Part shown: positions 53,943 to 63,189 of the stretch, piece by piece
How positions within the stretch are numbered: the stretch's first letter is position 1
How the letters are laid out: each line of letters starts with the position of its first letter
Position numbers and translations under genes: made by a program
The notes under the pieces: generated by a model
Told to the model about the DNA's origin: nothing
Databases searched by the model: none
What the model saw: only the letters and a program-made list of their open reading frames with translations
Source: Rufibacter latericius
Lineage (GTDB): Bacteria > Bacteroidota > Bacteroidia > Cytophagales > Hymenobacteraceae
Length of the DNA: 64,000 nucleotides
NCBI RefSeq assembly: GCF_003721515.1
Contig: NZ_RJJD01000005.1
Coordinates: forward strand, 1 to 64,000
Reading direction: 5' to 3'

Positions 53943-54009
53943 TGAGGCTGTCGCCTCACTGAAGTTGCAAACTTCAGACCATAACAGGTCCAAGTCACAG
54001 ACTTGAACC
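53943..54009 (-). repeat. Dispersed repeat, about 67 bp, copy 2 (opposite strand)
   Basis: Read on the minus strand it begins GGTTCAAGTCTGTGACTTGG, then TTATGGTCTG, AAGTTTGCAA and GACAGCCTCA, aligned with copy 1 at 28709-28774. Confidence 0.7.
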
Positions 54010-54099
54010 AGTGGAAGGCAAGTAGAAAGAAGCCCGTTTCAAGGCTGATTCTGTTAAAAGAGCCTTAAAACGGACTTCGCTGAAAAATAAAGGCACTGG

Positions 54100-55473
54100 T
54101 TAGTACTTCTCATGCACTTCCGTCATGATACGGACCATCTCATTGCGGATTTCACCAGAGGAGACGCTGAAGTTATTGTTCATGAAACTAAAGAGCAGCA
54201 GCTTCCCGCTTTTCGTCATGATATAGCCGCTCTGGTTGTGCACGTGCGCCAGCGTACCAGATTTCCCGAAGACGAAGGGCGGCTCGGCTTTGTAGATGTT
54301 CCGAAAGGTACCGGGTCTTCCGCCGGTGGCCATGAGGGGCAAGAGACGTTCCACTGGACGTTCCTGCTGTAGTTTCTGCAAAAGGGCAATAATGCTGCGA
54401 GGGGTGAACAGGTTCATGCTGGAAAGCCCCGAGCCATCTACCCACACCGGCGCATCTGGTAAGTCGGCCAGGTAATTCTTCACGACGTATTTAATAGCCC
54501 GCTCCACCGACAACGTATCTGACAACGTACCGGAACAAAGCACCATCAACTGCTCGGCAAATAGGTTGTCGCTGACCTGCAGCATGCGTTTGTACACCGA
54601 GTCTGAGGGCAAGCCATAGAACGTTTGCGCACCTTGGGGCAAAGCCCGCTTCTTGAGCAAGGTGACTTTCTTCTTCAGGGTATCGGAGAGCAGCCGCACG
54701 GTCATATCGGGTGAAGGGATAAACGGTACTTCCACGGAAAAATCGGCGGAGGCGTGTTTGGGGTAATACGTCAGGTCATTGGTGCGCCAGGCCCGCACGA
54801 ACGCATCACCATGGGTGTAGCGGGCGGTATCGGTTTTGATGGTGGACTTGAAGAGGGCGGGTGTTGTAGTGTACCGCTGGGTTGAACCTCCCCTACGGGC
54901 GAACTTCACAATGTTGCCATGGATGGGGAAAATGCTGCGCTCGGGCTGGTAATAGTAATTGTAATCGTCCCAGCCCCAGTTGGTGGCGAAAGGTGTGCTG
55001 GCGAAGGGTGCCTCCAGATAGTACAGCTTCTCTTTGCGGTTCTTAAGGAAATCATAGGCCATCGTGTTCTTCAGGTCCATGTGGGCGAAGGTTGGGTCGC
55101 CGGTGCCCCAGAAAATGAGCGAATCGCCGCGCACTACGTACTTAAGTGCCGGAATAGAATCGCCCAGCATCTTCAAGCTGGCGTAGAAGGTGAACAGCTT
55201 GGTGTTGGAGGCGGGCACGAAGTATTTATCAGAGTTGTGTTCTACCACCATTTTCCCCAAAGCAGGGTCAAACAAGGCAAAGCCCACAAACCGGTTCTTC
55301 CCAATCTCAGAGGCCAGCACCTGCTGTTTGATGACCTCGGGACCGTAGGGAGGCGGCGGCGGCGGGCCCGTCGCAATTTCCGGCGCTTTTTGGGCGGTTT
55401 TACAGCCCAGCAGGAAAAACAGGAACAGATACTGGAAAGAGAGCCAACGGCGCCCAAAGGTAAAGAGCTGCAT
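54100..55473 (-). CDS. D-alanyl-D-alanine carboxypeptidase/endopeptidase (PBP4/S13-like), lipoprotein
   Basis: 457 residues. Lipoprotein signal LLGC (Cys24), Pro-rich spacer (37-42). The transpeptidase-fold motifs are present: SNTK (89-92) in FVPASNTKLFTF, SDN in VSDNLFAEQ, and KSG in FGKSGTL (KTG-like). Typical S13 markers include FWGTGDPTF and VWVDGSGLSSMNLFTP. It would remove terminal D-Ala or open DD-crosslinks in peptidoglycan. It lies near two other cell-wall enzymes (55683 and 56835) on the other strand. It is a somewhat short S13 protein, with a small middle region. Confidence 0.9.
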   Translation of the reverse strand: MQLFTFGRRWLSFQYLFLFFLLGCKTAQKAPEIATGPPPPPPYGPEVIKQQVLASEIGKNRFVGFALFDPALGKMVVEHNSDKYFVPASNTKLFTFYASLKMLGDSIPALKYVVRGDSLIFWGTGDPTFAHMDLKNTMAYDFLKNRKEKLYYLEAPFASTPFATNWGWDDYNYYYQPERSIFPIHGNIVKFARRGGSTQRYTTTPALFKSTIKTDTARYTHGDAFVRAWRTNDLTYYPKHASADFSVEVPFIPSPDMTVRLLSDTLKKKVTLLKKRALPQGAQTFYGLPSDSVYKRMLQVSDNLFAEQLMVLCSGTLSDTLSVERAIKYVVKNYLADLPDAPVWVDGSGLSSMNLFTPRSIIALLQKLQQERPVERLLPLMATGGRPGTFRNIYKAEPPFVFGKSGTLAHVHNQSGYIMTKSGKLLLFSFMNNNFSVSSGEIRNEMVRIMTEVHEKY

Positions 55474-55682
55474 AGAGGGATCGTTTTAGAACCCGTAATC
55501 TCTTTAAGATTTTGACAGCATCAAAATTCCTCCTTGAAATTGAAGCGATGGCTGGGGATGAATTATGATGCTTTTCCGCTAAGAGCCTAATTTTGAAAAA
55601 TAAGCCCCGAAACACGCGAGACAGAAACAATCTCTTTATTTTAAGGGCTGCTTATCAGGCCCCTTCCTTTAACCCCTGACCT

Positions 55683-56738
55683 ATGGCTTTCCGATCTCGT
55701 CGCGAGGTGTTGGCTTCGCTCTCGGTGGCTGCCGCCACACTTCCCTTATTGGGTTTTTCGCCCAGCGTCACCCCAGAAAAAGGCCCGAAGACGGTGTTGC
55801 CGCCCCGCCTGAAACCTGGTGACACGGTAGGCCTCATTTGTCCGGCCGGCGCGGCGTTCAGCAAAGAGGTGGTCCAGATCACGAAGGAGTCTATGGAGGC
55901 GTTGGGGCTGAAGGTGAAGTTGGGAAAGCACGTGTTTGACCGGTTCGGGTACCTGGCCGGCACGGATCAGGCGCGGGCCGAGGATGTGAACGCCATGTTC
56001 TCAGATAAAAGCGTACAGGGCATTCTGGCTATTCACGGAGGTTGGGGCTGCGCCCGATTGCTTCCGCTGCTGGATTACAAAACCATCCAGAAAAACCCCA
56101 AAGCCCTCATCGGGTACTCAGACATTACGGCTTTGCTGCTGGCCATTACCGCCAAAACCGGGTTGGTGACTTTCCATGGCCCGGTGGGTTCCGCTACCTG
56201 GAACAAGTTCTCGGTAGATTCTTTCCGGCAGGTCTTGTTTGACGCCAGCCCCGCGCTGTTTGAGAACCCCAAAGAACTGGGAGATAACCTTACTTTCACC
56301 AAAGACCGTATCACCACCATTACGCCCGGCACGGCCCGCGGCAAACTCATGGGCGGCAACCTCACGGTGCTCACCGCCCTGATGGGCTCTGACTACCTCC
56401 CTCTCTGGAAAGACGCCATTCTGTTTCTGGAAGACACCAACGAGGCAGTATACCGGGTAGACCGTATGTTCACTCAATTGAAACTAGCTGGCGTGCTGGA
56501 CCAGGTCAAAGGCGTGGTGTTTGGCAAATGCTCTGACTGCGAGCCCGGCAAAAGCAGCTACGGTTCTCTCACGTTGGAAGAGGTGCTGGAGCAGCACTTG
56601 CAGCCTTTGAAAGTGCCGGTGTATTCCGGGGCTATGATTGGGCACATCACCCATAAATTCACGGTTCCGGTGGGGGCAGAAGCCGAGATGGATGCCTCCG
56701 CTGGCACCATCAAACTACTACAGAGCGCGGTGGCTTAA
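55683..56738 (+). CDS. LD-carboxypeptidase (peptidase S66)
   Basis: 351 residues. A Tat-like signal (MAFRSRREVLASLSVAAATL, twin Arg at 6-7) suggests export of a folded enzyme. S66 markers: the oxyanion/strand region AIHGGWGCARLL, nucleophile Ser146 in IGYSDITAL, a Glu in LEDTNEAVYRVDRM, and His in MIGHITHKFTVPVG. It cleaves L-lysine/meso-DAP-D-Ala bonds in peptidoglycan recycling. Followed by the NagZ-like fusion gene (97 bp), on the same strand, and preceded by the PBP4-like gene, divergent. Confidence 0.92.
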   Translation: MAFRSRREVLASLSVAAATLPLLGFSPSVTPEKGPKTVLPPRLKPGDTVGLICPAGAAFSKEVVQITKESMEALGLKVKLGKHVFDRFGYLAGTDQARAEDVNAMFSDKSVQGILAIHGGWGCARLLPLLDYKTIQKNPKALIGYSDITALLLAITAKTGLVTFHGPVGSATWNKFSVDSFRQVLFDASPALFENPKELGDNLTFTKDRITTITPGTARGKLMGGNLTVLTALMGSDYLPLWKDAILFLEDTNEAVYRVDRMFTQLKLAGVLDQVKGVVFGKCSDCEPGKSSYGSLTLEEVLEQHLQPLKVPVYSGAMIGHITHKFTVPVGAEAEMDASAGTIKLLQSAVA

Positions 56739-56834
56739 TTTTGAACTTTACCGGGCTTTGGCCCTGTTTTTGAGAATATTGCCGTAAATTGCGCCCGTTT
56801 ACCGCTACACCCCACCATCTTCTTGTCATTTGCC

Positions 56835-59800
56835 TTGAAAAAACATCGTTACCTTCCCCTCGCGTTCCTTTTACTCTTTGTAGCTGGCATCTTTACCATC
56901 CATGCCCAAACCCGTGGAAGTAAAGCTGGTGCTAAAAAGACTATCATCGCCAAAAAATCTACTTCTAAAAAAACACCGGCCAAAAAAGTAGCCTCCAAGA
57001 AAGCGGTGGCTAAGAAACCCGCCGTTCCGGTTTTCAACCCTAAAACCGATCCGCCGCATTTGGGCGCAAACCAGAAATGGGTAGACTCGGTGTTCAAGAC
57101 CTTAACGCCTGAGGAACGCATTGCGCAGCTGATTATGATTCCGGTGTACTCCAATAAAAACCAGGTACACATAGATTCCATCAGCCGGTTGGTGACGACT
57201 TACAAGGTAGGTGGCCTTATCTTCTTCCAAGGCGGCCCCGTGCGGCAGGCGCACATGACCAACCGTTATCAGCGCGAAAGCAAGGTGCCTTTGATGATTT
57301 CCATTGACGGCGAGTGGGGTTTGGGCATGCGCCTGGACAGCACGGTGTCGTTCCCGTACCAGATGAGTTTGGGCGGAATTGAAGACGAGAGCTTGATTTA
57401 TGACATGGGCGCCGAGATTGCCCGCCAATGCCGCCGCCTGGGTATTCACGTGAACTTCGCGCCCGTGGTAGACGTGAACAACAACGCAAACAATCCCGTG
57501 ATCGGGTTCCGCTCCTTCGGCGAGGACAAATACAACGTGACCCGCAAGGCCATGGCTTACATGAAAGGCATGCAGGACAACAAGGTAATGGCCAACGCCA
57601 AACACTTCCCTGGCCACGGTGATACCAACGTAGACTCGCATTACGGCTTGCCGGTGCTGCATTTCTCTAAACTTCGTCTGGACTCTACTGAATTGTACCC
57701 GTTCAGAGAACTCATGAAAAATGGGTTGGGCAGCCTCATGGTGGCCCACATGAACATTCCCGTTCTGGACAACACCAAAGACGTAGCCTCTACCCTTTCC
57801 AAGAACATCGTAAGCGATCTGCTCAAGAAAGAAATGGGTTACAAAGGCCTGGTTTTTACCGATGCCCTGAACATGCAAGGCGTGGCCAAGTTCTATGCCC
57901 CCGGTATTGTGGACGTGAAAGCGTTACTGGCGGGGAACGATGTGCTCCTGAACACCATGGACGTGAAAACCACCATTGAGGAGGTGAAGAAAGCCATCGT
58001 GAACAAAGAAATCACTCAGGCCGAAGTAGACGCCCGTTGCAAGAAAGTACTGGCCGCCAAACAATGGGCCGGACTGGACAAATGGCAGCCCATTGAAACC
58101 AAGAACCTCATTGCCGACCTAAATAACCCTACCGCTGAGTATATCAAGCGTCAATTAACAGAAGCTTCGGTCACGCTGTTGCGCAACAAAAACCAGGTTC
58201 TACCTATCAAAACGCTGGACACCTTGAAGATTGCCGCGTTGGCCCTGGGTACCAGCACTGAGACCGAGTTCCAGCGGAGCCTGTCTAAATACGCGTTGGT
58301 AGATAATTTCTTCTTGCCGCCTACCAGCTCCATCGCTGATCTTCAGGTGCTGAAAGACAAACTGAAAAGCTACAACACCATTCTGGTAGGGGTGCACAAA
58401 CTGCAGTTGAAAGCCAGCGGCAGCGGCACCTTTGGCATCACCGCCGAGATGAACCTGTTCCTGAAAGACCTGATCCGTTCCAAGCAGACCATTGTGAGTG
58501 TGTTTGGCAACGTGTACAGCCTCACCCGGTTCGAGGACATTGAGAAGGCCCACGGTGTGCTGGCCACGTACCAGGAAAACGAACTCACCCAAGACATAGC
58601 CGCCCAGATCATTTTCGGGGGGGTAGCTGCCAAAGGCAAACTGCCGGTGAACGTGTCCAATTCCTTCCGGATCAACGACGGCCTGAAAACCGACGGCGGG
58701 GTGCGTTTAGCCTACACCGTGCCAGAAGCAGTAGGCCTGAAATCGCAGGACCTTGCCCAGATCGATACTTTGGTGAACCAAGCCATTCGGGCCAAAGCCA
58801 CACCGGGTGCGCAGGTATTGGTGGCCAAGAACGGAAAAGTGATCTACTACAAGTCGTTCGGGTACCACACCTATGATAACAAGGCTGCCGTCAGAAACAC
58901 CGATCTGTATGACCTGGCCTCGGTGACCAAGATCACCACCTCGTTGGCGGCCCTCATGAAACTGAACGGCGAAGGCAAGTTCGATGTGGACAAAACTTTG
59001 GGCGAGTACCTGCCCCTGATGCAGGAATCAAACAAAGCCGACCTGAAGTACCGCGACATTCTCACGCACCAGGCCCGCCTGAAATCCTGGATTCCGTTCT
59101 GGAAAGAGGCCGTGAAAAAGAACGGAGAACTGAAAGGCAACGTCTTCAAAGCCGATTCTTCTGACAAGTACCCTTACAAAGTGGCGCAGAACCTGTTCAT
59201 CCGGAAAGATTACGCCGACGAGATCTACAAGGAAATTAAGGAATCTCCGCTGAACGACAAACCGGGTTACGTGTATTCAGATCTGTCTTTCATTCTGGCC
59301 CCGTTGGTGGTAAAGAACATTACCGGCGAAGACTTTGAGACTTACCTGAAAAAGAACATCTACGCACCGTTAGGAGCTACCACCCTCACCTTCAACCCAT
59401 ACAAGCACTACCCGCTGTCACGCATCGTGCCCACTGAGGTAGACACCTTGTTCCGGAAGCAGCTGTTGCACGGCACCGTACATGACGAGGGCGCGGCCAT
59501 GTTGGGCGGCATCAGCGGACACGCCGGGCTGTTCGGGAATGCAAATGACTTGGCCAAGGTGATGCAGATGTACCTCAACGACGGCATTTACGCTGGCAAA
59601 CGCTACATCGCCAATAAAACGGTGAGCACGTTCAGCAAGTGCCAGTTCTGCCCAGACAACTACCGCGCCCTCGGGTTCGACCGTCCGTCTAAGCCCGGCA
59701 CCGAGAACGGCAACGCCGCCCCAAGCGCCCCGGCAGAAAGCTTCGGGCACACCGGTTTCACCGGCATCTATACCTGGGTTGACCCCGTGAACCAACTGGT

Positions 59801-59963
59801 GTATGTGTTCCTGTCTAACCGCGTGCATCCTACCCGTGAAAGCTCTGTACTAAGCAAACTGAACACCCGTACCAAAGTGATGCAGGTAGTCTACGACGCC
59901 ATGGGCAAACCTAAAAACACTGCTCCCAAAAGCACCGGTGCTTTGCAAACCAAGCGCGACTAA
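56835..59963 (+). CDS. GH3 (NagZ-like) and beta-lactamase-family fusion, secreted
   Basis: 1042 residues. After a signal peptide (about 1-24, IHAQ) comes a Lys/Ala-rich segment (KAGAKKTIIAKKSTSKKTP and on to about 62), then a GH3 N-terminal barrel (about 85-410) with the NagZ signature KHFPGHGDT-VDSH near 254, where an Asp-His pair is the acid/base in this subfamily, a GH3 C-terminal sandwich, and a class C beta-lactamase-type domain (about 655-1025) with SVTK (696-699), YSD (814-816) and HTG (972-974). It probably removes N-acetylglucosamine from muropeptides and hydrolyses peptide or ester bonds. No ATG opens the frame; the TTG at 56835 (MKKHRYLPL) fits best, with TTG 56823 as an alternative. 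Confidence 0.9.
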   Translation: MKKHRYLPLAFLLLFVAGIFTIHAQTRGSKAGAKKTIIAKKSTSKKTPAKKVASKKAVAKKPAVPVFNPKTDPPHLGANQKWVDSVFKTLTPEERIAQLIMIPVYSNKNQVHIDSISRLVTTYKVGGLIFFQGGPVRQAHMTNRYQRESKVPLMISIDGEWGLGMRLDSTVSFPYQMSLGGIEDESLIYDMGAEIARQCRRLGIHVNFAPVVDVNNNANNPVIGFRSFGEDKYNVTRKAMAYMKGMQDNKVMANAKHFPGHGDTNVDSHYGLPVLHFSKLRLDSTELYPFRELMKNGLGSLMVAHMNIPVLDNTKDVASTLSKNIVSDLLKKEMGYKGLVFTDALNMQGVAKFYAPGIVDVKALLAGNDVLLNTMDVKTTIEEVKKAIVNKEITQAEVDARCKKVLAAKQWAGLDKWQPIETKNLIADLNNPTAEYIKRQLTEASVTLLRNKNQVLPIKTLDTLKIAALALGTSTETEFQRSLSKYALVDNFFLPPTSSIADLQVLKDKLKSYNTILVGVHKLQLKASGSGTFGITAEMNLFLKDLIRSKQTIVSVFGNVYSLTRFEDIEKAHGVLATYQENELTQDIAAQIIFGGVAAKGKLPVNVSNSFRINDGLKTDGGVRLAYTVPEAVGLKSQDLAQIDTLVNQAIRAKATPGAQVLVAKNGKVIYYKSFGYHTYDNKAAVRNTDLYDLASVTKITTSLAALMKLNGEGKFDVDKTLGEYLPLMQESNKADLKYRDILTHQARLKSWIPFWKEAVKKNGELKGNVFKADSSDKYPYKVAQNLFIRKDYADEIYKEIKESPLNDKPGYVYSDLSFILAPLVVKNITGEDFETYLKKNIYAPLGATTLTFNPYKHYPLSRIVPTEVDTLFRKQLLHGTVHDEGAAMLGGISGHAGLFGNANDLAKVMQMYLNDGIYAGKRYIANKTVSTFSKCQFCPDNYRALGFDRPSKPGTENGNAAPSAPAESFGHTGFTGIYTWVDPVNQLVYVFLSNRVHPTRESSVLSKLNTRTKVMQVVYDAMGKPKNTAPKSTGALQTKRD

Positions 59964-59983
59964 CTGTTACTTTCAGTGATAGC

Positions 59984-60019
59984 AAAACGCCCGCTCTGGA
60001 TAACCAGAGCGGGCGTTTT
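59984..60019. terminator. Terminator after the GH3 fusion gene
   Basis: Perfect 16-bp arms AAAACGCCCGCTCTGG / CCAGAGCGGGCGTTTT around ATAA, followed by TTTA. Confidence 0.92.
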
Positions 60020-60178
60020 TTATGAAGTTGTTTTGAAAGTGATTTTCAGAAAAGAGGCCTAAAGTGCAGGAGCGTTCTTTCTTTGCCTGCCGTTTTTAGG
60101 ATTCTTCCCTGCTCTGCTGCTCTTTTCTCTTCCTAATTGTTGTCTTCCTTCCAAATAGGATTCCTCTTACCACCCCTT

Positions 60179-60274
60179 ACTTGTCATCTTGGAAAGACCT
60201 TGTGGGCACACAGTAATAACGTTTTCTACAACGCTTTTCTAGTTTGCCCACAAGGTCCTTTCAGGATGACAAGT
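60179..60274 (+). repeat. 96-bp hairpin element, copy C
   Basis: Same orientation of arms and loop as copy A. Outer arms ACTTGTCATC / GATGACAAGT are perfectly complementary for 10 bases and pair imperfectly through TTGTGGGC / GCCCACAA. Confidence 0.85.
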
Positions 60275-60344
60275 GAGGAGAATTGTAGAGGTATTGAACA
60301 GGCGTTTTATTTAGCAGCGGGTGTAATAAGTCGCCTTTAAAAAT

Positions 60345-61235
60345 CTAATTACTCAAGGTGAGCTGAAAATGTGGCGTGGCTGAGGTAATGGCATCTCCTT
60401 CGCGCTGGCTGGTGCTGGTCCATTTGCCTTGGTGGTAAATCCAGCCGTTGGGAGTTCGTTGGTCGGGACCGTAGCACCGGATGCTGGGTTCGTAGGTGAT
60501 TCTGGCGGGCACTTCCTTGGCGCCGGTTTCCGGGTCTATCGCCTCGTAGCGGTTTTGTTTCAGGATAAGCCACTCAAAGGCAATGAAAAAACCCTGCTCT
60601 GGAATTTTGAGGTCGTGCTGGCTTAGGTCTAGTTTGACGGTTTTGATGCCCTTGGGCGCTACGCCAAGAAGCGGCACCGAAAGTAGGTCGCTGCCCGGAG
60701 CGCCGTTCTCTCCTACCTGCAGGAGACGAAGCTTGAACGTGGCATTTTTGAGGTTGCTTAATGACACCAGCGAAACCTCGTCCAGGAAAGGCGTGGCTGC
60801 ATAGGTTGGTTTATACGGAATGTACTGCGCTACAATCCAAGGAGTTCCGTTGCTCCCGAAGGAGTATTCGGTGTTGTCATCCAGCCGGTTCACGATGAGT
60901 TTGTTGCGCTTGGTACTCTTCTTCACCGTGACCTCCTTTAAGGCAATTGCTGAGGGCGTGAGCGCCACCCGCAGCACCTCGCCCGGAATGGTCACGCGGG
61001 CTTTCTCGTAGCCCAGGCAGGAGATGACGAGCGTTTTGCCCTGCATATCAGACTGCCCCAGACTGAACTCCCCCTTTTCTGAAGAAGTAGCGCCCAGGTT
61101 CTCGTTCTCTACCCAGATGTTGGCGAACGCCACCGGTTTATTTGTTTCCTTATCAACAATGATTCCTTTCACCTGGCAGAACCCCGCCATTGCAGTGCCG
61201 AAGACAAAGAAAAGCAGAAAAAAGGCGTGTTTCAT
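60345..61235 (-). CDS. Carboxypeptidase-like regulatory-domain secreted protein
   Basis: 296 residues. Signal peptide (FGTAMAGFC) followed by a carboxypeptidase D regulatory-like sandwich (about 22-98, VKGIIVDKETNKPVAFANIWVENENLGATSSEKGEFSL), then a C-terminal domain of about 190 residues (KLRLLQVGENGAPGSDLLSVPL, EQGFFIAFEWLILKQNRYE) without a named family. Such N-terminal domains occur in TonB receptors and in stand-alone envelope proteins; here no barrel follows. Probably periplasmic or outer-membrane-associated. Function unknown. Confidence 0.8.
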   Translation of the reverse strand: MKHAFFLLFFVFGTAMAGFCQVKGIIVDKETNKPVAFANIWVENENLGATSSEKGEFSLGQSDMQGKTLVISCLGYEKARVTIPGEVLRVALTPSAIALKEVTVKKSTKRNKLIVNRLDDNTEYSFGSNGTPWIVAQYIPYKPTYAATPFLDEVSLVSLSNLKNATFKLRLLQVGENGAPGSDLLSVPLLGVAPKGIKTVKLDLSQHDLKIPEQGFFIAFEWLILKQNRYEAIDPETGAKEVPARITYEPSIRCYGPDQRTPNGWIYHQGKWTSTSQREGDAITSATPHFQLTLSN

Positions 61236-61374
61236 GCGTTAAGATGTTCAGGAAAAGATATCTGTTTACGAGCCATTTACAAGAAATCGGCTTGAAAACA
61301 GAAACCGTTGAAGAGAGGAATCATTGTTTTCAACGTTCCCTTAGAACGCTTATTGGCAGAACTCTGAAATTTAG

Positions 61375-62481
61375 CTAAAGCTTGATCTTGTACACATCTG
61401 CAAGAACGGTGTTCTCTCCCACTTTGCGATCCTCCCTGGGACTGTCAAAGACCACAACCAAGTGATCTTCATCAAAAATCCCCAGCCCTTCTGCTTTGTC
61501 CTGTCCGGAGTGGGGGCCGCTGCCGTGGGGCACATCAAAGAGGTGGTCCAGTTCTTTGCGGTGCACCACTTGCTCTCCTTCCAGAGATTGGACCATGGCA
61601 TTGGGCCAGCGGTACACGGCAATAGTGCCGTCCAGGTCCATGGTAGGGCCTGCCAGGATGTAGAGGTCATTGTCTTTGGCCCGAAGTTCCCGCACGCCTT
61701 TGCCCACCATGTGCAGATAATGTTTTTTGTAGAGCGATCCGTCTTTGTTGGGTTTCAGTTGTAGGGTGCCTTTCTCTTCGCCGTCTTCCAGTTGCAACTC
61801 CACCACCATTGACCAGCCCCGCAGCACTGGACCGCGCAAACCCACGAAGATGCGGTCTTCGTGCACCGCCATGCCTTCTATGTCAAACCCGTTGTCTTTG
61901 CCGGGGATGGGCAGGAAATCTTTGAGGTGGATGTCGTCCTGAAACGCCTCCATCAGTTGGTTTTGCTTTTTGGAACCCACCAGTTGAGCCGCCCGAAGGG
62001 TTTTGGAAGGATCATCCAGGTCTGAGCATTTTTTGCAGAGCGTGTACTCCCCGGTTTCGGCATCCTGCACCAGCGGAATACGGGCCAGCAGGTACCGGTT
62101 AGGATCAGAGGAAACCTTGGCCAGGCGCTTGGCTTGCTTTTCCATGGAGTCTTCCTTTCGGGGCTTTTTGCGTTTGAGGCTGTGCGAACCCACCAGCCAC
62201 AGGTAGCCGCCGCCTTCGCCCAGGCCCTCAATGTCTATCTCAGAGTTTTTGCCATCAGGCAGGTCCAGGTACTGAGTGAGGTCAAAGTGCACGTGCTCGC
62301 CAAAGGAGTGTTCCCCGGTTTTTTTCAGGCGTTCCAGGGTGGTCTGCTCATCGCAGCTCATCCAGAGGTAATCGCCGGTGCGCAGCACCGTGGAGAGGCC
62401 GTCTCGCACGTGTTTGCCGGTGGCGGTGATGCTGTTGGTAGGGTCAAACTTCAGTTTAAGGGAGAAAGCACGTTCTTTCAT
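61375..62481 (-). CDS. DUF3616 domain protein
   Basis: 368 residues with no signal peptide. Family markers: GLSTVLRTGDYLWMSCDEQTTLERL near the start, FDIEGMAVHEDRIFVGLRGPVLRGWSMVVELQL in the middle and AEGLGIFDEDHLVVVFDSP near the end. These suggest a beta-propeller-like domain that reads as an enzyme-like or sugar/phytase-like fold, but the family is uncharacterised. Several hydrophilic inserts (SLKRKKPRKEDSMEKQAKR). Downstream gene on the same strand at 60345 lies 139 bp away. Function unknown. Confidence 0.75.
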   Translation of the reverse strand: MKERAFSLKLKFDPTNSITATGKHVRDGLSTVLRTGDYLWMSCDEQTTLERLKKTGEHSFGEHVHFDLTQYLDLPDGKNSEIDIEGLGEGGGYLWLVGSHSLKRKKPRKEDSMEKQAKRLAKVSSDPNRYLLARIPLVQDAETGEYTLCKKCSDLDDPSKTLRAAQLVGSKKQNQLMEAFQDDIHLKDFLPIPGKDNGFDIEGMAVHEDRIFVGLRGPVLRGWSMVVELQLEDGEEKGTLQLKPNKDGSLYKKHYLHMVGKGVRELRAKDNDLYILAGPTMDLDGTIAVYRWPNAMVQSLEGEQVVHRKELDHLFDVPHGSGPHSGQDKAEGLGIFDEDHLVVVFDSPREDRKVGENTVLADVYKIKL

Positions 62482-62560
62482 AGTTTCTGGGGCGTAGGGT
62501 ACAGGGCAAGTGCACTGGTAAAATAAACCGATTTATGCTTATTTTCAGTAAAACGCAGCT

Positions 62561-62606
62561 AAAACAGAACGCGACAACCCTCTGCGGAGTTGTCGCGTTC
62601 TGTTTT
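62561..62606. terminator. Terminator between DUF3616 and the gene at 62625
   Basis: Perfect 18-bp arms AAAACAGAACGCGACAAC / GTTGTCGCGTTCTGTTTT with a 10-nt loop. It ends the transcript of the minus-strand gene at 62625. Confidence 0.88.
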
Positions 62607-62624
62607 GGATTCCCGCAAAAGAGG

Positions 62625-63107
62625 TTATTCCTGATCTCCTTCTGAAGACTCTTCCTCTATGTTACTTTCCTCCCTGGATTTGAAGTTAGGGAACGCGGCG
62701 TTTCCGTCTTCCAAGGCTTTGGCCAGCGCCGGATTGGCTTGCAGGCGTTGGCTCACGGCAGGGTCCAGCATAAGGGTAAAGATGGTTTTGAAGTAAGGCT
62801 TTTCTGCGTACCGCTTCTCAAACGCCTCCTTTTCGGGGCCTTTCATTCCTTTGAGAGCTTTCGCCCACTGTTCTATCTCGGACTTCATCTGGTTTATCTG
62901 AGTACCGGCTTCCTGGGAGGCACTCTTGATCATGTCCATCGTTTTCTGGTCGTTTTTCTCTAAAAAGGCCGCTTTCATCTTGATGGCGTAGGTGTTCATG
63001 ATCTTGTCCATTTTCAGCTCAGTCGGGCTGATGCCCCCGGCCTGGGCGGTGAAAAACAGAAGGGAGAAGACAAGGCTTAACGCTCCTGAGGTTATCCATT
63101 TCATCAT
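62625..63107 (-). CDS. Secreted helical protein of unknown function
   Basis: 160 residues. Signal peptide (about 1-23, FFTAQA), then an all-helical, charged body: KIMNTYAIKMKAAFLEKNDQ, QINQMKSEIEQWAKALKGMK, PEKEAFEKRYAEKPYFKTIF. The C terminus is very acidic (SREESNIEEESSEGDQE). No family recognised. Helical bundles of this kind are often periplasmic accessory proteins. It lies 82 bp downstream of the RND adaptor gene on the same strand and may belong to its operon. Confidence 0.65.
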   Translation of the reverse strand: MMKWITSGALSLVFSLLFFTAQAGGISPTELKMDKIMNTYAIKMKAAFLEKNDQKTMDMIKSASQEAGTQINQMKSEIEQWAKALKGMKGPEKEAFEKRYAEKPYFKTIFTLMLDPAVSQRLQANPALAKALEDGNAAFPNFKSREESNIEEESSEGDQE

Positions 63108-63189
63108 TTTTTTAGTTTATTTAATATGACATTTATTTAGGACCGGCAGCAGTTGCCGGCTGTTTTCTCTCAGGACTTACCCGGTTAGT

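Larger units (their letters stand above)
53396..54099. other. Intergenic region with terminator and repeats
   Basis: 704 bp, no gene. It holds a long hairpin (53411-53476), a dispersed repeat copy (53943-54009), a purine-rich AAGTGACAAA stretch near 53740, and a GGCTG-type degenerate repeat at about 54033-54075. Confidence 0.7.
59964..60344. other. Intergenic region with terminator and hairpin element
   Basis: 381 bp, no gene. Terminator 59984-60019, a degenerate GGCCT-type repeat about 60033-60065 and the 96-bp element copy C at 60179-60274. Confidence 0.75.
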
